Source: Theocolax elegans
Lineage: Eukaryota > Arthropoda > Insecta > Hymenoptera > Cerocephalidae
Direction: 5' to 3'
Assembly (NCBI GenBank): GCA_026168455.1
Contig: CM047431.1
Span: 53,256,029 to 53,320,028, forward strand
Length of the DNA stretch: 64,000 bases
In this document: one piece after another, positions 37,384-49,134 of the stretch
Layout of the letters: each line of letters begins with the position of its first letter
Position numbering within the stretch: the first letter of the stretch is position 1
Made by a program: the position numbers and the translations under genes
Notes under the pieces: generated by a model
Databases searched by the model: none
Told to the model about the DNA's origin: nothing
The model's input: only the letters and a program-made list of their open reading frames with translations

Positions 37384-39285
37384 ATATATATATAGGACAA
37401 TTCAAATTTTTATACATCTTGCGTTCTTTAACTCACCGATTTCTTGCACGCGCGTTTCTGATTTACTTGAAAGAAAAGAAAAATATATAGATTGCGTATA
37501 TTGAATCGGTAAAAGCGATTCGCGCGTAAAACACGTTAATTTTAATCTCGAATTTTTCCTCCCTCGGACGGTGGAACGTGTATATGTGTGCATAGACGTA
37601 TACTTACGCGCGAGAGCGACGAAAGAAAATTGATGAAAAGTCCGAGAAAGAAAAAAGGAAGTAAAATTATTCTCCGTGTAAGGAAATTCCGTTCCTCGGG
37701 AATCGTGTGTCAAAAGAAGGATATTTTCATTTCCGTATAATGAAATGAGCCGGGAATATATATATAAAATGCTTCTGTCGGACCTTCTCCACTCGCTTGG
37801 TCTTTGTAAATTTACACCCTTGTCTGCGAAACGACGACAAAAACGGTCTGAATAATAACACGTGTAGGATCAACAACAACAACAACTACACGAACAAGAA
37901 AAAAAGAGACGTACGGGTGATATATAACGAATAATCATAATTGTAAACGTATACGAAACATCTTTGTAGAATCGTTACGTTTACTCGGTTGTATTTTCGT
38001 GCGAAAAAATATTTCGCTTGATACCTTTGTTCTCGGCAAGTACAATCATATAATTGTGTCCATTGTATATTATGGAAAAGTATGATAATTATAAATGTGA
38101 AATCCGTGACGTATATATATGTACGAGAAGAAGACGGTCGGTCTATCGATCCATATCCTGTCTTAATAAACCTCATGTCCACCACATCCGCGCCTAATAT
38201 CTTTGGGTGAATTTTAACCTTGAACCTCGAAAGGTATATATACATACGTCTCTATACATTAACGAGGACGTTTATCATTGTTTACCTACTGATCTCGCTG
38301 TGATGCTTAGGAAAAACACCGTGGAATATCAACGTACATGTGTACAATGTGTGTTTCTGTATGTGTTTGTATTTGTCTATATATGTATATAAAAGTCGCA
38401 GGAAATTGGGGACGAGGAGACGACAATATCTTCGCGACGCGTCTAATGACTATTTACGCAGAGCCAATCGTACATGTATACGGTGCAACCAACGTAATTG
38501 AGACACGCTCATGTGGGGGTTAGGGTATTTCTCGCCTCGAGATGCTAAGGGGATTCCCCTGCGTCTTTCTGGATTTGCGGTCCAAGGGAAATCTTTTAGT
38601 CGATTGATTTTTTTTTCTTTTTTTTTCGTTTTTTCTCGCTCCACCTTTTTTTCACTCTACAAACTGATTCTCCTCGGCACTTCGCGTAAATCTCAAGATT
38701 ATACCTTGTGGAATTTATAGTTACATCTACCTCTTTTATAACCGAACACTGATATATATATATATATATATATCCGCACTTACCGAAAGTCGAGATACTT
38801 GTCACTAGTTGAATATATAGTGAACGTTTCATTATTTCAATTTGTAGTATATATTCTTCACTTATCAGAATTGTATAGCACTTATATCTGCACTTGATCA
38901 ATTGGGATTAAAGTAATTTATTATTTATATTATATGTCGCTAGTCATAAATAGGATAATCAACGTTTCGATACAAGTTTCATAAGTACACCATTGGAAAG
39001 TATTTACTTGGAATATAATCCTAGCTAAAGAGTTGAATTTACGTTTCTGCAAGGTGTCATCGGTTCGAACTACGGAAAGATGTATTTTTTTCTTTAATAA
39101 TTTTAAACGATATCGACTGAGTGTCGACTCAGCATGTGAACACTAAGTTGCGCGAGTTCTCGGAACTGACGTGACAATATGTACCATATTTTGCCAACAA
39201 AAATAATTTAACAATTTTTTTAGTTGACTTTATATTATTTTTATGGGAGAAACATCGTAGAATAAATAAAACATTTGTTCATCTT
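37384..39285. other. Non-coding DNA with GC-richer patches
   Basis: GC-richer stretches occur near 37430-37720 and 38400-38640. The open frames in them lack domains and splice support. A TATA-like run at 37758-37769 precedes a pyrimidine-rich stretch, but no initiator or donor makes it convincing. A TA microsatellite lies at 38752-38773. Confidence 0.45.
38549..38559. promoter_or_regulatory. Palindromic NF-kB/Rel-type site
   Basis: GGGGATTCCCC is a perfect match to the Rel-family consensus (GGGRNNYYCC). It is a single site and may be chance; no cluster of further sites was seen. Confidence 0.3.
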
Positions 39286-39530
39286 AATCATCTAAAAAGT
39301 CTACTTTATTGACCTCTACGAAGCAAATAAAATTGTCTTTAATATAATTGTTGACGCATAAAGTGGCCTTTTAAATGATCAGGGTTACAAGTTTTATATG
39401 CACTCCGGGAGTAAATAGGCGATTATTCCTTTGATGAATTACTGCTCAAGCCATAATAAGGAATCAGGAATTTCCATCCCAGGAATAAAGGTCTATTTTA
39501 CTCCCCAAGTGCATAAATAACTATTGTAAT
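39286..39530. repeat. Dispersed repeat with inverted right half
   Basis: The left part matches 32703-33040. In addition TATGCACTCCGGGAGTAAAT near 39398 is mirrored by TTTACTCCCCAAGTGCATAA near 39497, giving a hairpin of about 130 bp. It is probably a MITE, with TIR ends I could not fix. Confidence 0.55.
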
Positions 39531-40138
39531 ACTTTTATATAGATTTGATTCCATAATGATTTTACAAAGTTTTTAGAGTATAAAATTTTATTAATTATTT
39601 ATAGAACCTATATTTATTGTGTTTAATTTACTTGTTGTTCAGTCCTTTGTTTATAATTTCATGATGTTGGTTGATTTGGATCAATTAATAATAATCTCAT
39701 ATTCGTAATTCGTCATAAAAATTAAAATAATGTGCTCATAATAAATTTAACTCGTCGATGTTATCAGTATATTTTTTGTCAGTCGCTCTATTAAGTATTT
39801 TATAAACATTTGAAATTACGTTAACAAAATTGTTAGCAAAGATATAAAATAATTAAAATAAAAATTTATATTCATCGTTTACATGTTAATAAAATAATAC
39901 ACAATATTATATACAATATGATTTTGTATTACATTTTCTGCAAATTAATATTTTATAAAATAACTTTTTTTTAAATTCGCTTTTGTCTTGTGAAAAATTA
40001 AAAATACAATAAAATTATTATTTTAAAATTTGATATTTTGTTTTTTATGTGAGAAAACGAGCAGTCAATATTTCAAAGTGATCGACTTTGTAAAAAAATA
40101 CGAATAGTGATTGTTCATTGTTTTACCTTTAACCCATT

Positions 40139-40512
40139 AAAGCCCAAACGGACAAAATTTTTTTTCGATCTTCGTAGTAGCATTTGATGCATAAATCGTA
40201 GCGTATCATAATGATAATTTTTTCTATGAAGTTTAAGATATATTCTTTTAAATACCGTCGGAAAAATTGAGTTATGTAACTTTAAAAAAAGTTATGATTT
40301 GTCAAATGTAAAAAACTGCAGAAAATTTAATGCTTTTGTGTTTTAATAAATTTTTTCTGTGATAAAAAATGGATATAAATCATTTGGATAGTGACGATTA
40401 GTGGACAAAATAATGATAGATTGACTCTGTATTTTTTATTGCATATTCTAACTTCGGTTTCAATGAAACAATCAAAACAAATGAAAAAATGAACAATACT
40501 TAATGGGTTATG
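40139..40512. mobile_element. Possible TTAA-flanked MITE
   Basis: TTAACCCATTAA at the left and TTAATGGGTTA at the right form a short inverted pair enclosing about 370 bp. The right TTAA has decayed to TTAT. The similar start TTAACCCATTG of the element at 62955 supports a family. The interior is non-coding. Confidence 0.45.
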
Positions 40513-40641
40513 AAAATGGGCATATTGCTTTTGTTTTTTATAAGCAAAAAATAAATTTTTGGAAAAACCCTTTACGTCAAGCCCTTGTGCATATACTTAA
40601 AACTTTAAATTGTAGATGATTGTATCAGAAATACGTGCTCA

Positions 40642-40836
40642 TACACTGAGAAAAATTTTTTAGTAAAAATTACTATTTTAATAGTAAAAGGAGGACATAC
40701 TTACACAATTAAAAATTTATAACTATTAATAATGACAATTTTTACCATTATTAATAGCAATTTTTATAATCGTGTAAGTCTGTCCTCCGTGTACCATTAA
40801 AATAGTAATTTTTACTAAAAAATTTTTCTCAGTGTA
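40642..40836. mobile_element. Intact palindromic MITE, TACACTGAG family
   Basis: The left arm from TACACTGAGAAAAATTTTTT is the reverse complement of the right arm ending AAAAAATTTTTCTCAGTGTA. Pairing runs almost to the centre near 40739 with a few mismatches. TA at each tip fits a Tc1/mariner-type TA target duplication. It is 195 bp and non-coding. Relatives: 4969-5312, 13803-13915, 44554-44705, 56147-56358. Confidence 0.8.
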
Positions 40837-41599
40837 ATATATATTATAGCAATATATACGGTATAAAAAGGTAGTTTATCGTTGTATATAGATTTATACA
40901 CGTATAATTATTATCTAATATTAAAACTAAGAAAGCCATGAAGAACCGAGACTATTCCATAACCAAGACGCAATAAATTTTAATGGTTCAAAATTCGAGG
41001 GGACGAACCGAGCACGTAAAGAAAAAGCGAATCCTCAATTTATACAAACACCTTGGACGTTTCATTTGGTAGAGCTGCACGGTATAAATCGTTTAACACC
41101 GACACGAGACGAGAATTCTAATGCCGGTTGGTTTTCATCCTTCGTTCGCTTATTTATTTATATTCTTATATTAGTTGCGAAACTCGTGCGATTTTACATT
41201 TGTGGTATATAGAAAGAAAAGAAAAAATACGTTGGTTATATACGCAAACGTACGATTTTCGTAGTTATTTCGTGTTTTTCGTGGCTCACCGTTTTATATT
41301 ACCCGCAGTTAAAATGTTAATAAAAAAAAACTTTTTAGATTAACGATATTTAATTTCATTACTAATCGATGGAATGAGTGTATACACATTTTTCTTACCG
41401 CTATAAATTGCTCATAGAATATCGCAATTGTCGCAAGAATTATTCTAATTGGGAAGAAACGTGTATATACTGATTGTTTTGAAAGTAAAAGAAAAGCTTA
41501 TAAATTAAAGGAAATAAGTAATAAGTAACGTTAATTAATACTTTATGATTTTCATAAAATTATGTATTATTTATATACGGTTCTACTTACGTATTTTAG
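40837..41599. other. Non-coding DNA before the myosuppressin coding exon
   Basis: No repeat or gene recognised. The + frame at 41128-41343 is hydrophobic but lacks support. Confidence 0.5.
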
Positions 41600-41608
41600 G
41601 CAGAAGTC

Positions 41609-41810
41609 ATGAAATATAGCGGTGCATTAGTGGCCCTTGTCTGTTTGGTGGCGTTGGCGATGTTGGGGAGTGGATCAAACGCTATGCCACCAGCTCAATG
41701 CAGTCCAGGATTGTTAGACGAGGTACCACCGAGGATTCGGAAAGTTTGCGCTGCACTGTCGACTATATACGAGCTTGGTTCAGCCATGGAAAATTATATT
41801 AATGACAAAG
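41609..41810 (+). CDS. Ms: Myosuppressin precursor, coding exon 1 (signal peptide and precursor domain)
   Basis: This exon encodes residues 1-67 plus one base. Residues 1-25 form a signal peptide (hydrophobic core VALVCLVALAMLG, cut likely after SNA). The mature precursor then begins MPPAQCSPGLLDEVPPRIRK and continues VCAALSTIYELGSAMENYIN. This is the conserved N-terminal domain of insect myosuppressin precursors: CxxG, EVPPRIRKVC and YIN have direct counterparts in the Drosophila Dms precursor. Two cysteines (31, 47) are conserved. The start is the first ATG after a TTTAG/GCAG acceptor (exon begins at 41600 or 41604). The exon ends AATGACAAAG followed by a GTGAGAAG donor at 41811; reading past it gives a spurious tail. 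Myosuppressin is a secreted neurohormone that inhibits visceral muscle contraction through GPCRs. Confidence 0.93.
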
Positions 41811-44800
41811 GTGAGAAGGTTTTGCCACCGGTTTTATTTTACATTTTTCTTTGTGAGGATCATAACGTTTAAATATACTGACTAGGAGGTGATAAGGTCT
41901 TCGAATCATGGATCTTATACAAATTCGAGGATACGTTTTGTAATGTAACAATATGAAGAAACGCAGAGTTATAAACCCTAACGCTCCTTTTCACCATAGC
42001 TATGACCTACCAAACCAAATTTTCAAAAAACACCACTTTCACTTTGATTGGTCATAACTAATCACCCACTAATCATAGCTATTACAATTTCGTTTTAACA
42101 AAAGAGTCTAAAACTGTGCCTTTCTCCATATTTTTATATTAGAAAACGTATCCTAGAATTTGGATAAGATTGGATAAGGCCTTGGCTTATCCTGGCTAGT
42201 ATAAAAATGGCTGAACTCACTCCACACTGAGAAAAAAAAATGTTAGAGTTACTGAAATCTCAAATCTTATTTATCTTAGCGCTTTGAGAAAAATGTGAAA
42301 AGTTACGAAAACTTAAGTTACTCAAGTAAATTTTACTCGGGGCGATATTAGTAACCCGACAATTTTGTATTTTTGTATTTTCCGTTATATTTACTTACAA
42401 TTTTTGATACTTACATTTTCTGATTCATAATAAATGTAATAAATGTGCGATAAAAACAACAAAAATGTAAATCAAAAGCAAATTTAAATAACGAAAAATA
42501 TGCAATGTAGGAATCTGTAATTAGCCATGCGAGACGTCCTCTAAACATGAGAGACAAAGTCGATTATAACAAAAGCTCAAGAAAAATTTACTTGATCTTT
42601 TCTGGTATTAATCAAAAGTCAAATCAGTATTACTGTACTCGTCTGGTTATTCTTACATTTATTCTATTCCGTACAGTAAATTTTCTTTTCACGACGATCA
42701 ACTGGGTTTAACGAATTTTATTCGAGCAAGTTTAAAAATAAATTTTAACGATTATCGTAGAAAAAACCTCAAATAATTTAATTAACAAGAATGTATAAAT
42801 TTATTAATTATTATTTAGTATGTTATATTATGACCGGATAAGACAACATATGCACAGAGACTGGGAACTGGAATTCGTAACCGACTAATTCAGACTAATT
42901 AAAATACATTGGAGGGTAGGTGTTGAAGTAAAATTTCCGAAAGTAATTAAGTAATTTTAACTCTTTTTTTACCTACATATATATATATACACGGAGAAAA
43001 ATGATATATCTTAAGTGTTAATAACTGATAGCTTAAAAAAATTAACATATGTAGTAAAAATATAAATTGATTGTACGCTATTAATAAAATAAATCTACCA
43101 GTTAATTAGGACGAATATTCTATCGATAAAGTGTGATTTAGATAAAAAAAAAAGAGAGCTAAAAATATATGTGACAATTTTCGCAGAGTAATATGAAACG
43201 TTTTTTCATTGAGAATCGGATAGCATTAATTTACTATGTTTATAACAAGCGGATTAAGGATATGCTTATGTAGCATAGTATTAAAATAATATTTATCATT
43301 AATTTGGTTCAAAATTCATAATCTTCAGTTTGCACGTTCCAAGTGACAATTTTAACGAAGCGAACGATTAAAAATGTACATTGAATTTTACAAGAGTCTT
43401 TTACGTGTTTAACATAAGTGTTCAAAGAATTATTCATCCGTAATTTCAGAGGTTCTTTTAATTTAATAAAAGAAAATTCGATGGGCCACTGACCAGATAT
43501 ATAAGAATCTACTTTTTACTCGATGATTATATCTAATTTCCAAATAATTTTTGACGGTTGTATTTTCTACCGGGATTTCTTATAATACATATCTCTCGCG
43601 TAATAAAATCTTTGAACAATAATAAAGTATTCGTCGAAACCATGTATGCAAAAAAAAATATATATAGAGGTATATAACACTCGAAAGAACAAAATAACGT
43701 CGCGAGACCGTATAGTATTGAAATTCTATGTGGGCACTTTGTGATGTAAATTTGACTATATGGATTATATTATACGCAACCACCAAGTTTTAAGAGTTTA
43801 CAACGGTTTGGTATACGGGTAGTGTACGATAAGGCGAAAATTACGTATTCTCATCAACTATATAGGAGTTGGGATAAAGTTGCCGCCGGAGATCGAAGGG
43901 AAACTTGGTGGAAGCTCGATCGTTCGATGTGATGGTGAATTACGCGACAAACGCGAAAATGAGAAATTCCCTGGGTGGCATTAACTTCCATCTGGACTCT
44001 CTCTCTCTCTCTCTCTCTCTTCGACATCGTTTCGTTTATGGTTTTCAACTAAAAAGAAATGTACCACGGGGTGTATTGTTGAATACCCTGGTAGAGAGTC
44101 TTACATTACCCACTCGCGGTCATTGTTATTATTGGGGGTTTAGAGTTATGGTATATACACCGAACGAGATGCCTCTATGTCGTAAAATGGAGAAAAATAT
44201 GTAGTTTATTACTGTAAAGTCTATTTCGGTTTATGACGCAATCCTATACGATACACTCGGACTCGCTTTACTTGCGTGATTTTTATTTTATATCTTAATT
44301 ATTATCATACATATGGAATAAAGTACGGTACATTCATCAGGTGTTACGACGTATTTCCACAATTATCATTATATTTTATATATTGTTTTTCGGAAATACC
44401 GAACGTAACTATTACATTTAAAATTAGTATATTATATTAATTGTTTATTTAACGTGCACGGTGATAAGTAGGTTTTAGAAATATAAATAACTATGTTGTA
44501 ATATAGTAACAATTTACTGTACAAGTTTTCGGAAAATTTAATATTATATATATCCACGGAGAGAAATTTTGTATTAAAAATTACGTAATCTTTTGTAAAA
44601 GTGACAATAGTTTCTAGTGAAGAAATCACATACTGTCATGCTGACGAAAATTACTATAGTTTACATTAAAATTTACAAACCTTATAGTAAATATTACAAG
44701 AACGGAATTAAACATTTTTTCTCATTTTTGCTTCGAGACAAATCTTAGTGAATCGGCATAGTCAGAATTTTACAATCATGTTAAATATCGAATTAAAAAA

Positions 44801-45504
44801 GACTCAATTTATTACCTTAAACATTACTTCAATTTTCCTTTTCATGTAAATAATTACTAAATTTGTGTGAAATTTTTCGATTTTTTAATTCTTACCTGAA
44901 AATTACATTAATCTTTGTATGATCGTACTACTTAGTTAAAAAATAATATCTCAATTAAATATATCGTTCATTTAGATAAAAATTACTTTAACTGTCATAA
45001 TCTCCATGATTTTCTACTGTGTTTTTTTTACACGTGCATTCAGTGGTGTTAGTCCAGTGTCCTTAGAAAACTTACATTTTTCCGGTAACACGGTTATATC
45101 CGTACGTTATAAATATTTATCTTTTAATGTATTGATGCAATTACTCGTTCAGAACGTATGCTACAAAATAAATAACCCAAATTGTCAATTTATAGATCAT
45201 AAACTTATTAAAATATTCTTGTTGTCAAATCCGGGAATATTCGTGCTTTTTCATGAAATTGTACATTCAACATTTTGATATATATTTATATCAAAAGTTT
45301 ATGATGATTTACCTAAACAAAAAAAGGTGGAAATTTTCCTTTAGCACTATTTGAGGTTAAGCGTGATCGGAGAGACAAATTGAAAATACGCCATAATAAT
45401 CGGTTTATCGCGCGACTAATATCAACCCTCCCCCGTATCGATCGTGTCGGTAATATCGGTTTAACGCAATAAACCATCCAATCCACGGTTTCGTTAAGTT
45501 CCAG
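41811..45504 (+). other. Myosuppressin intron between the coding exons, ~3.7 kb
   Basis: GTGAGAAG donor to TTCCAG acceptor, phase 1. It contains a possible TACACTGAG-type end at about 42226 (CACTGAGAAAAAAAAATG), a MITE at 44554-44705, a CT run near 44000 and otherwise AT-rich DNA. About 41960-42170 shares short blocks (TTTTTATATTAGAAAAC) with about 52150, hinting at another old dispersed repeat. No extra coding exon was seen, though a small one cannot be excluded. Confidence 0.7.
44554..44705. mobile_element. Diverged TACACTGAG-family MITE
   Basis: CCACGGAGAGAAATTTTGTA, then TAAAAATTACGTAATCTTTT, ATCACATACTGTCATG and GAAAATTACTATAGTTTAC follow the order of the 56147-56358 left arm. No clear right arm. 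It is inside the myosuppressin intron. Confidence 0.5.
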
Positions 45505-45593
45505 TTATACGCGAGGGAATTCCTTTGCCGGACAGCGGAGTCAAACGCCAGGACGTGGACCACGTATTCCTGCGTTTCGGAAGGCGACGCTAA
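45505..45593 (+). CDS. Ms: Myosuppressin precursor, coding exon 2 (mature FLRFamide peptide)
   Basis: After a TTCCAG acceptor the exon completes a Val codon and encodes [14 protein letters not shown], then [14 protein letters not shown] and a TAA stop at 45591-45593. Lys-Arg before Gln is the prohormone convertase site. Gln becomes pyroglutamate, and Gly followed by Arg residues gives C-terminal amidation. The product is [16 protein letters not shown], the standard insect myosuppressin. Phase agrees with the donor at 41811 (one base carried over). The joined precursor is about 96 residues, close to the usual length of roughly 100. An alternative acceptor six bases upstream (AAG, exon from 45499) would add two residues in the same frame. 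The opposite-strand open frame over 45405-45695 is a shadow. Confidence 0.95.
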
Positions 45594-46150
45594 GGTCGTC
45601 CTAACCTCGCTTTCTTCCTTACCGACGAGACGCGAGACTGGAGGGCGATGAGCAGCAGCGACCTCTGGACCCGTTCTTAATACTTTGTCATCCACATTCT
45701 ACTCGTCAATATTGTATAAACAGGAAAACCAGGAAAAAGGAAAACAAAACAACCGAAGAGCGATCGACGACAGGAGCCAAGTACTTAAACGCTTGTTTCG
45801 TCTAGAGACAATATTTCTTTGTGTCTAGATAATTATTATATTTTCAGAGGATTATTGAATATATGTCTTCCTTTGATTTTTATTTTTAGCGCGTTACTTT
45901 ATCAAGTGGCAAAAGAATGATACCGACTTTCATTCTGGTGACATTTTGAATTTTTTGTTTAAAATATACTAAACGATGCGTTTAAATGCGGTAACGAAAG
46001 TCTGATTAGGTTTAAATATATATGCTCGTATGTAGCTGCGGTAAAGTTTGTGAAATATTTTACTTTTGGTTTACTGCATGCATAATCCTATATTTATTTC
46101 CATCAAAATTCTCGATGTAGATGTTCTCTTCGTGTTCTAAAGCAAATAAA
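45594..46150 (+). other. Myosuppressin 3' UTR (approximate)
   Basis: No other gene signal follows the stop. The first AATAAA-type poly(A) signal is at 46145-46150, with more at about 46180-46210. The true end is not determined from sequence alone. Confidence 0.5.
46145..46150 (+). terminator. Candidate polyadenylation signal for myosuppressin
   Basis: AATAAA is the first canonical hexamer downstream of the stop codon (about 550 bases). Further hexamers within 70 bases make an alternative cleavage site possible. Confidence 0.45.
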
Positions 46151-46554
46151 AGAAAAATGTTAAAAAAAAGAAAGATAAAATAAATAAAATAAGAATAACA
46201 ATAACAATAAAGAACATGTAACGTAAATTACCTACGCCATCGAATTCCATTTGATCGATCGATAGCAATCGATATACATATAAGAATAACAATTCCGCGC
46301 TTCATCGATTGCCGACGATCCTAAAGACAAAAATCGTTATATTTTATAAAGTTTGCAGATATTTGTGGAGGCAGGCTCAGCTTATCCGAGCTGAGGATGA
46401 CTTTTACCAACCTAAATTTTCATTGTTCGTTTATTTATTTTTCCTTTTCTCGTTGTTTCACACCGGCATTTACAGTTTTTCATTGGATTCGATTAAATTA
46501 CCTATATAGCTTCTTCGATCGGTTCGTATTGATTATACTCGCATCGACGTATAG
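46151..46554. other. Spacer before the tandem duplication
   Basis: A-rich, then mixed sequence. The overlapping + frames at 46309-46618 run into the duplicated unit and show no domain. Confidence 0.5.
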
Positions 46555-47810
46555 ACTCGTTACTAATTACATTTGTTACGCTAGTTTCGCATGCGTGCTG
46601 AGCAAAAAGAAACGATAAAGACAAGAAGAAAATATAATAATGTACAAACCTAAATGATCTCCAGTACTTTTATCCACAGAGGTTCTACTTGCATCTTTCG
46701 ATCGTTACCGACATTTCCAATCCTTCGCGTTCGCCAATTCATCAGCAAAAAATTACTACAAATAGAATAAATCTGTCATTCTTCGTACGATAATTATTGT
46801 GAATCCCGGGAAACAAGTCAAAGCCGTCGAGTATACACGAAATTACGTTGCTCGATAAATTTGTAAATTGAGAACAAAGTGATTGATTATTCTTCGGCAT
46901 AATTATTAAATACCTTATTTACGATCCATCGAATATCAGTCGGTAAAGTGTCATTCGCTACAAACCTACTAAAATCGACGTACAACAATGAAAAATTGTA
47001 AATGCTAAATTTGCGAATGCTTCGGATATAACGTTTATCAAGAACGATCCCGTGTACTCGGAGAAGTAAATTGTTGCATTGAATTTACGTTACTAAAACA
47101 AACTGAAAATAATAAATCCAAAATTAACGAAAAAAAAAAACGAAAAAATAAAAAAAAATACAGAATCACACGTAATCGGAGAATTTGAATTAGTCTTTTA
47201 AACGTAAATATATATAGTAAAAATAAATGAGAAATCTACTCTCCGAATACGAGAAACGCGTCAATTTCTTTCTTCCGTAAAGGTATAGCCAATGAAGTAA
47301 CAAATTTTCAATCGCACGTTCCATTGTTCATTTTGAAAAAAAAAGTTAAGAAAAGCTAGCTTAATACTTGCGATATCTGTTATACGATTAAGTGAAGCAT
47401 ACGATATAACAAATTAAAATAAAAACAAATGTTACGATGAAAGTCTTTTACTTCTTCTTGACGCACACGAGATGCCAAAAAAAAACAGGTATGCGAAGAA
47501 AATATTCAAAATGACAGGCAAGGAGAGAAAGGGAGAACGAGAACAAGAGTGCGAGAACGATAGAAAAAGTGAATTATATATTTAAAAGATAAAAAAACAA
47601 AGTCGATGTCCTCGCAACCGCTTGCATCTTCGATATCGCCATTATTAAGACTTATAATGAAATAACAAACAAACAAAAAAACACATGTGCATGGAATATC
47701 TTATGAAAATGATTATATATTATTATGGAGTATATATATAGATATATATGTATATAAAGTTTCTCTCTAAAAATGACAGTGTGTGAATTATTTCGTTTTC
47801 TTATCCCTTA
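46555..47810. repeat. Tandem duplication I, copy 1 (1,256 bp)
   Basis: Starts ACTCGTTACTAATTACATTT and ends CTTATCCCTTA. The next base begins an almost identical second copy. The unit is non-coding as far as I can see. It includes A-rich stretches, a CCCGGG site and a TA run. The breakpoints share only ACT, which fits microhomology-mediated duplication rather than recombination between repeats. Confidence 0.95.
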
Positions 47811-49068
47811 ACTCGTTACTAATTACATTTGTTACGCTAGTTTCGCATGCGTGCTGAGCAAAAAGAAACGATAAAGACAAGAAGAAAATATAATAATGTA
47901 CAAACCTAAATGATCTCCAGTACTTTTATCCACAGAGGTTCTACTTGCATCTTTCGATCGTTACCGACATTTCCAATCCTTCGCGTTCGCCAATTCATCA
48001 GCAAAAAATTACTACAAATAGAATAAATCTGTCATTCTTCGTACGATAATTATTGTGAATCCCGGGAAACAAGTCAAAGCCGTCGAGTATACACGAAATT
48101 ACGTTGCTCGATAAATTTGTAAATTGAGAACAAAGTGATTGATTATTCTTCGGCATAATTATTAAATACCTTATTTACGATCCATCGAATATCAGTCGGT
48201 AAAGTGTCATTCGCTACAAACCTACTAAAATCGACGTACAACAATGAAAAATTGTAAATGCTAAATTTGCGAATGCTTCGGATATAACGTTTATCAAGAA
48301 CGATCCCGTGTACTCGGAGAAGTAAATTGTTGCATTGAATTTACGTTACTAAAACAAACTGAAAATAATAAATCCAAAATTAACGAAAAAAAAAACGAAA
48401 AAATAAAAAAAAATACAGAATCACACGTAATCGGAGAATTTGAATTAGTCTTTTAAACGTAAATATATATAGTAAAAATAAATGAGAAATCTACTCTCCG
48501 AATACGAGAAACGCGTCAATTTCTTTCTTCCGTAAAGGTATAGCCAATGAAGTAACAAATTTTCAATCGCACGTTCCATTGTTCATTTTGAAAAAAAAAG
48601 TTAAGAAAAGCTAGCTTAATACTTGCGATATCTGTTATACGATTAAGTGAAGCATACGATATAACAAATTAAAATAAAAACAAATGTTACGATGAAAGTC
48701 TTTTACTTCTTCTTGACGCACACGAGATGCCAAAAAAAACAGGTATGCGAAGAAAATATTCAAAATGACAGGCAAGGAGAGAAAGGGAGAACGAGAACAA
48801 GAGTGCGAGAACGATAGAAAAAGTGAATTATATATTTAAAAGATAAAAAAACAAAGTCGATGTCCTCGCAACCGCTTGCATCTTCGATATCGCCATTATT
48901 AAGACTTATAATGAAATAACAAACAAACAAAAAAACACATGTGCATGGAATATCTTATGAAAATGATTATATATTTATTATGGAGTATATATATAGATAT
49001 ATATGTATATAAAGTTTCTCTCTAAAAATGACAGTGTGTGAATTATTTCGTTTTCTTATCCCTTAACT
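47811..49068. repeat. Tandem duplication I, copy 2
   Basis: Same sequence as 46555-47810. The differences I noticed are one-base length changes in A-runs (near 47130/48386 and 47476/48730) and one extra T near 48973. This level of identity indicates a very recent event, or an assembly artefact. Confidence 0.95.
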
Positions 49069-49134
49069 ATTTACTCCTTACTTCCTCCGTTCCTTGCAAT
49101 TTGCAATGAGAAAATGTTATTAACGATGACGTTA

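Larger units (their letters stand above)
16829..41599 (+). other. Proposed first intron of myosuppressin, ~24.8 kb
   Basis: Bounded by the GTGAGT donor and the TATTTTAGGCAG acceptor region at 41591-41603. No further coding exon could be supported inside. Contents by stretch: 16829-24723 AT-rich with nothing recognised; 24724-29265 piggyBac-like and MITE insertions; 29266-36387 mostly plain AT-rich DNA with TA/TG and CT microsatellites and one dispersed repeat (32703-33040); 36388-37383 a large palindrome; 37384-41599 GC-richer patches near 37560-37900 and 38400-38640, then more MITEs. If exon 1 belongs to another gene, this is intergenic DNA. Confidence 0.4.

Noticed and set aside
37758..37800. 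TATA-like run TATATATAAAATGC followed by pyrimidine-rich sequence as a second promoter
   Set aside because: TA runs are everywhere in this window. There is no good initiator and no convincing donor downstream.
45405..45695. 96-codon minus-strand frame
   Set aside because: It is antisense to the myosuppressin mature-peptide exon, whose identity is certain, and has no features of its own.
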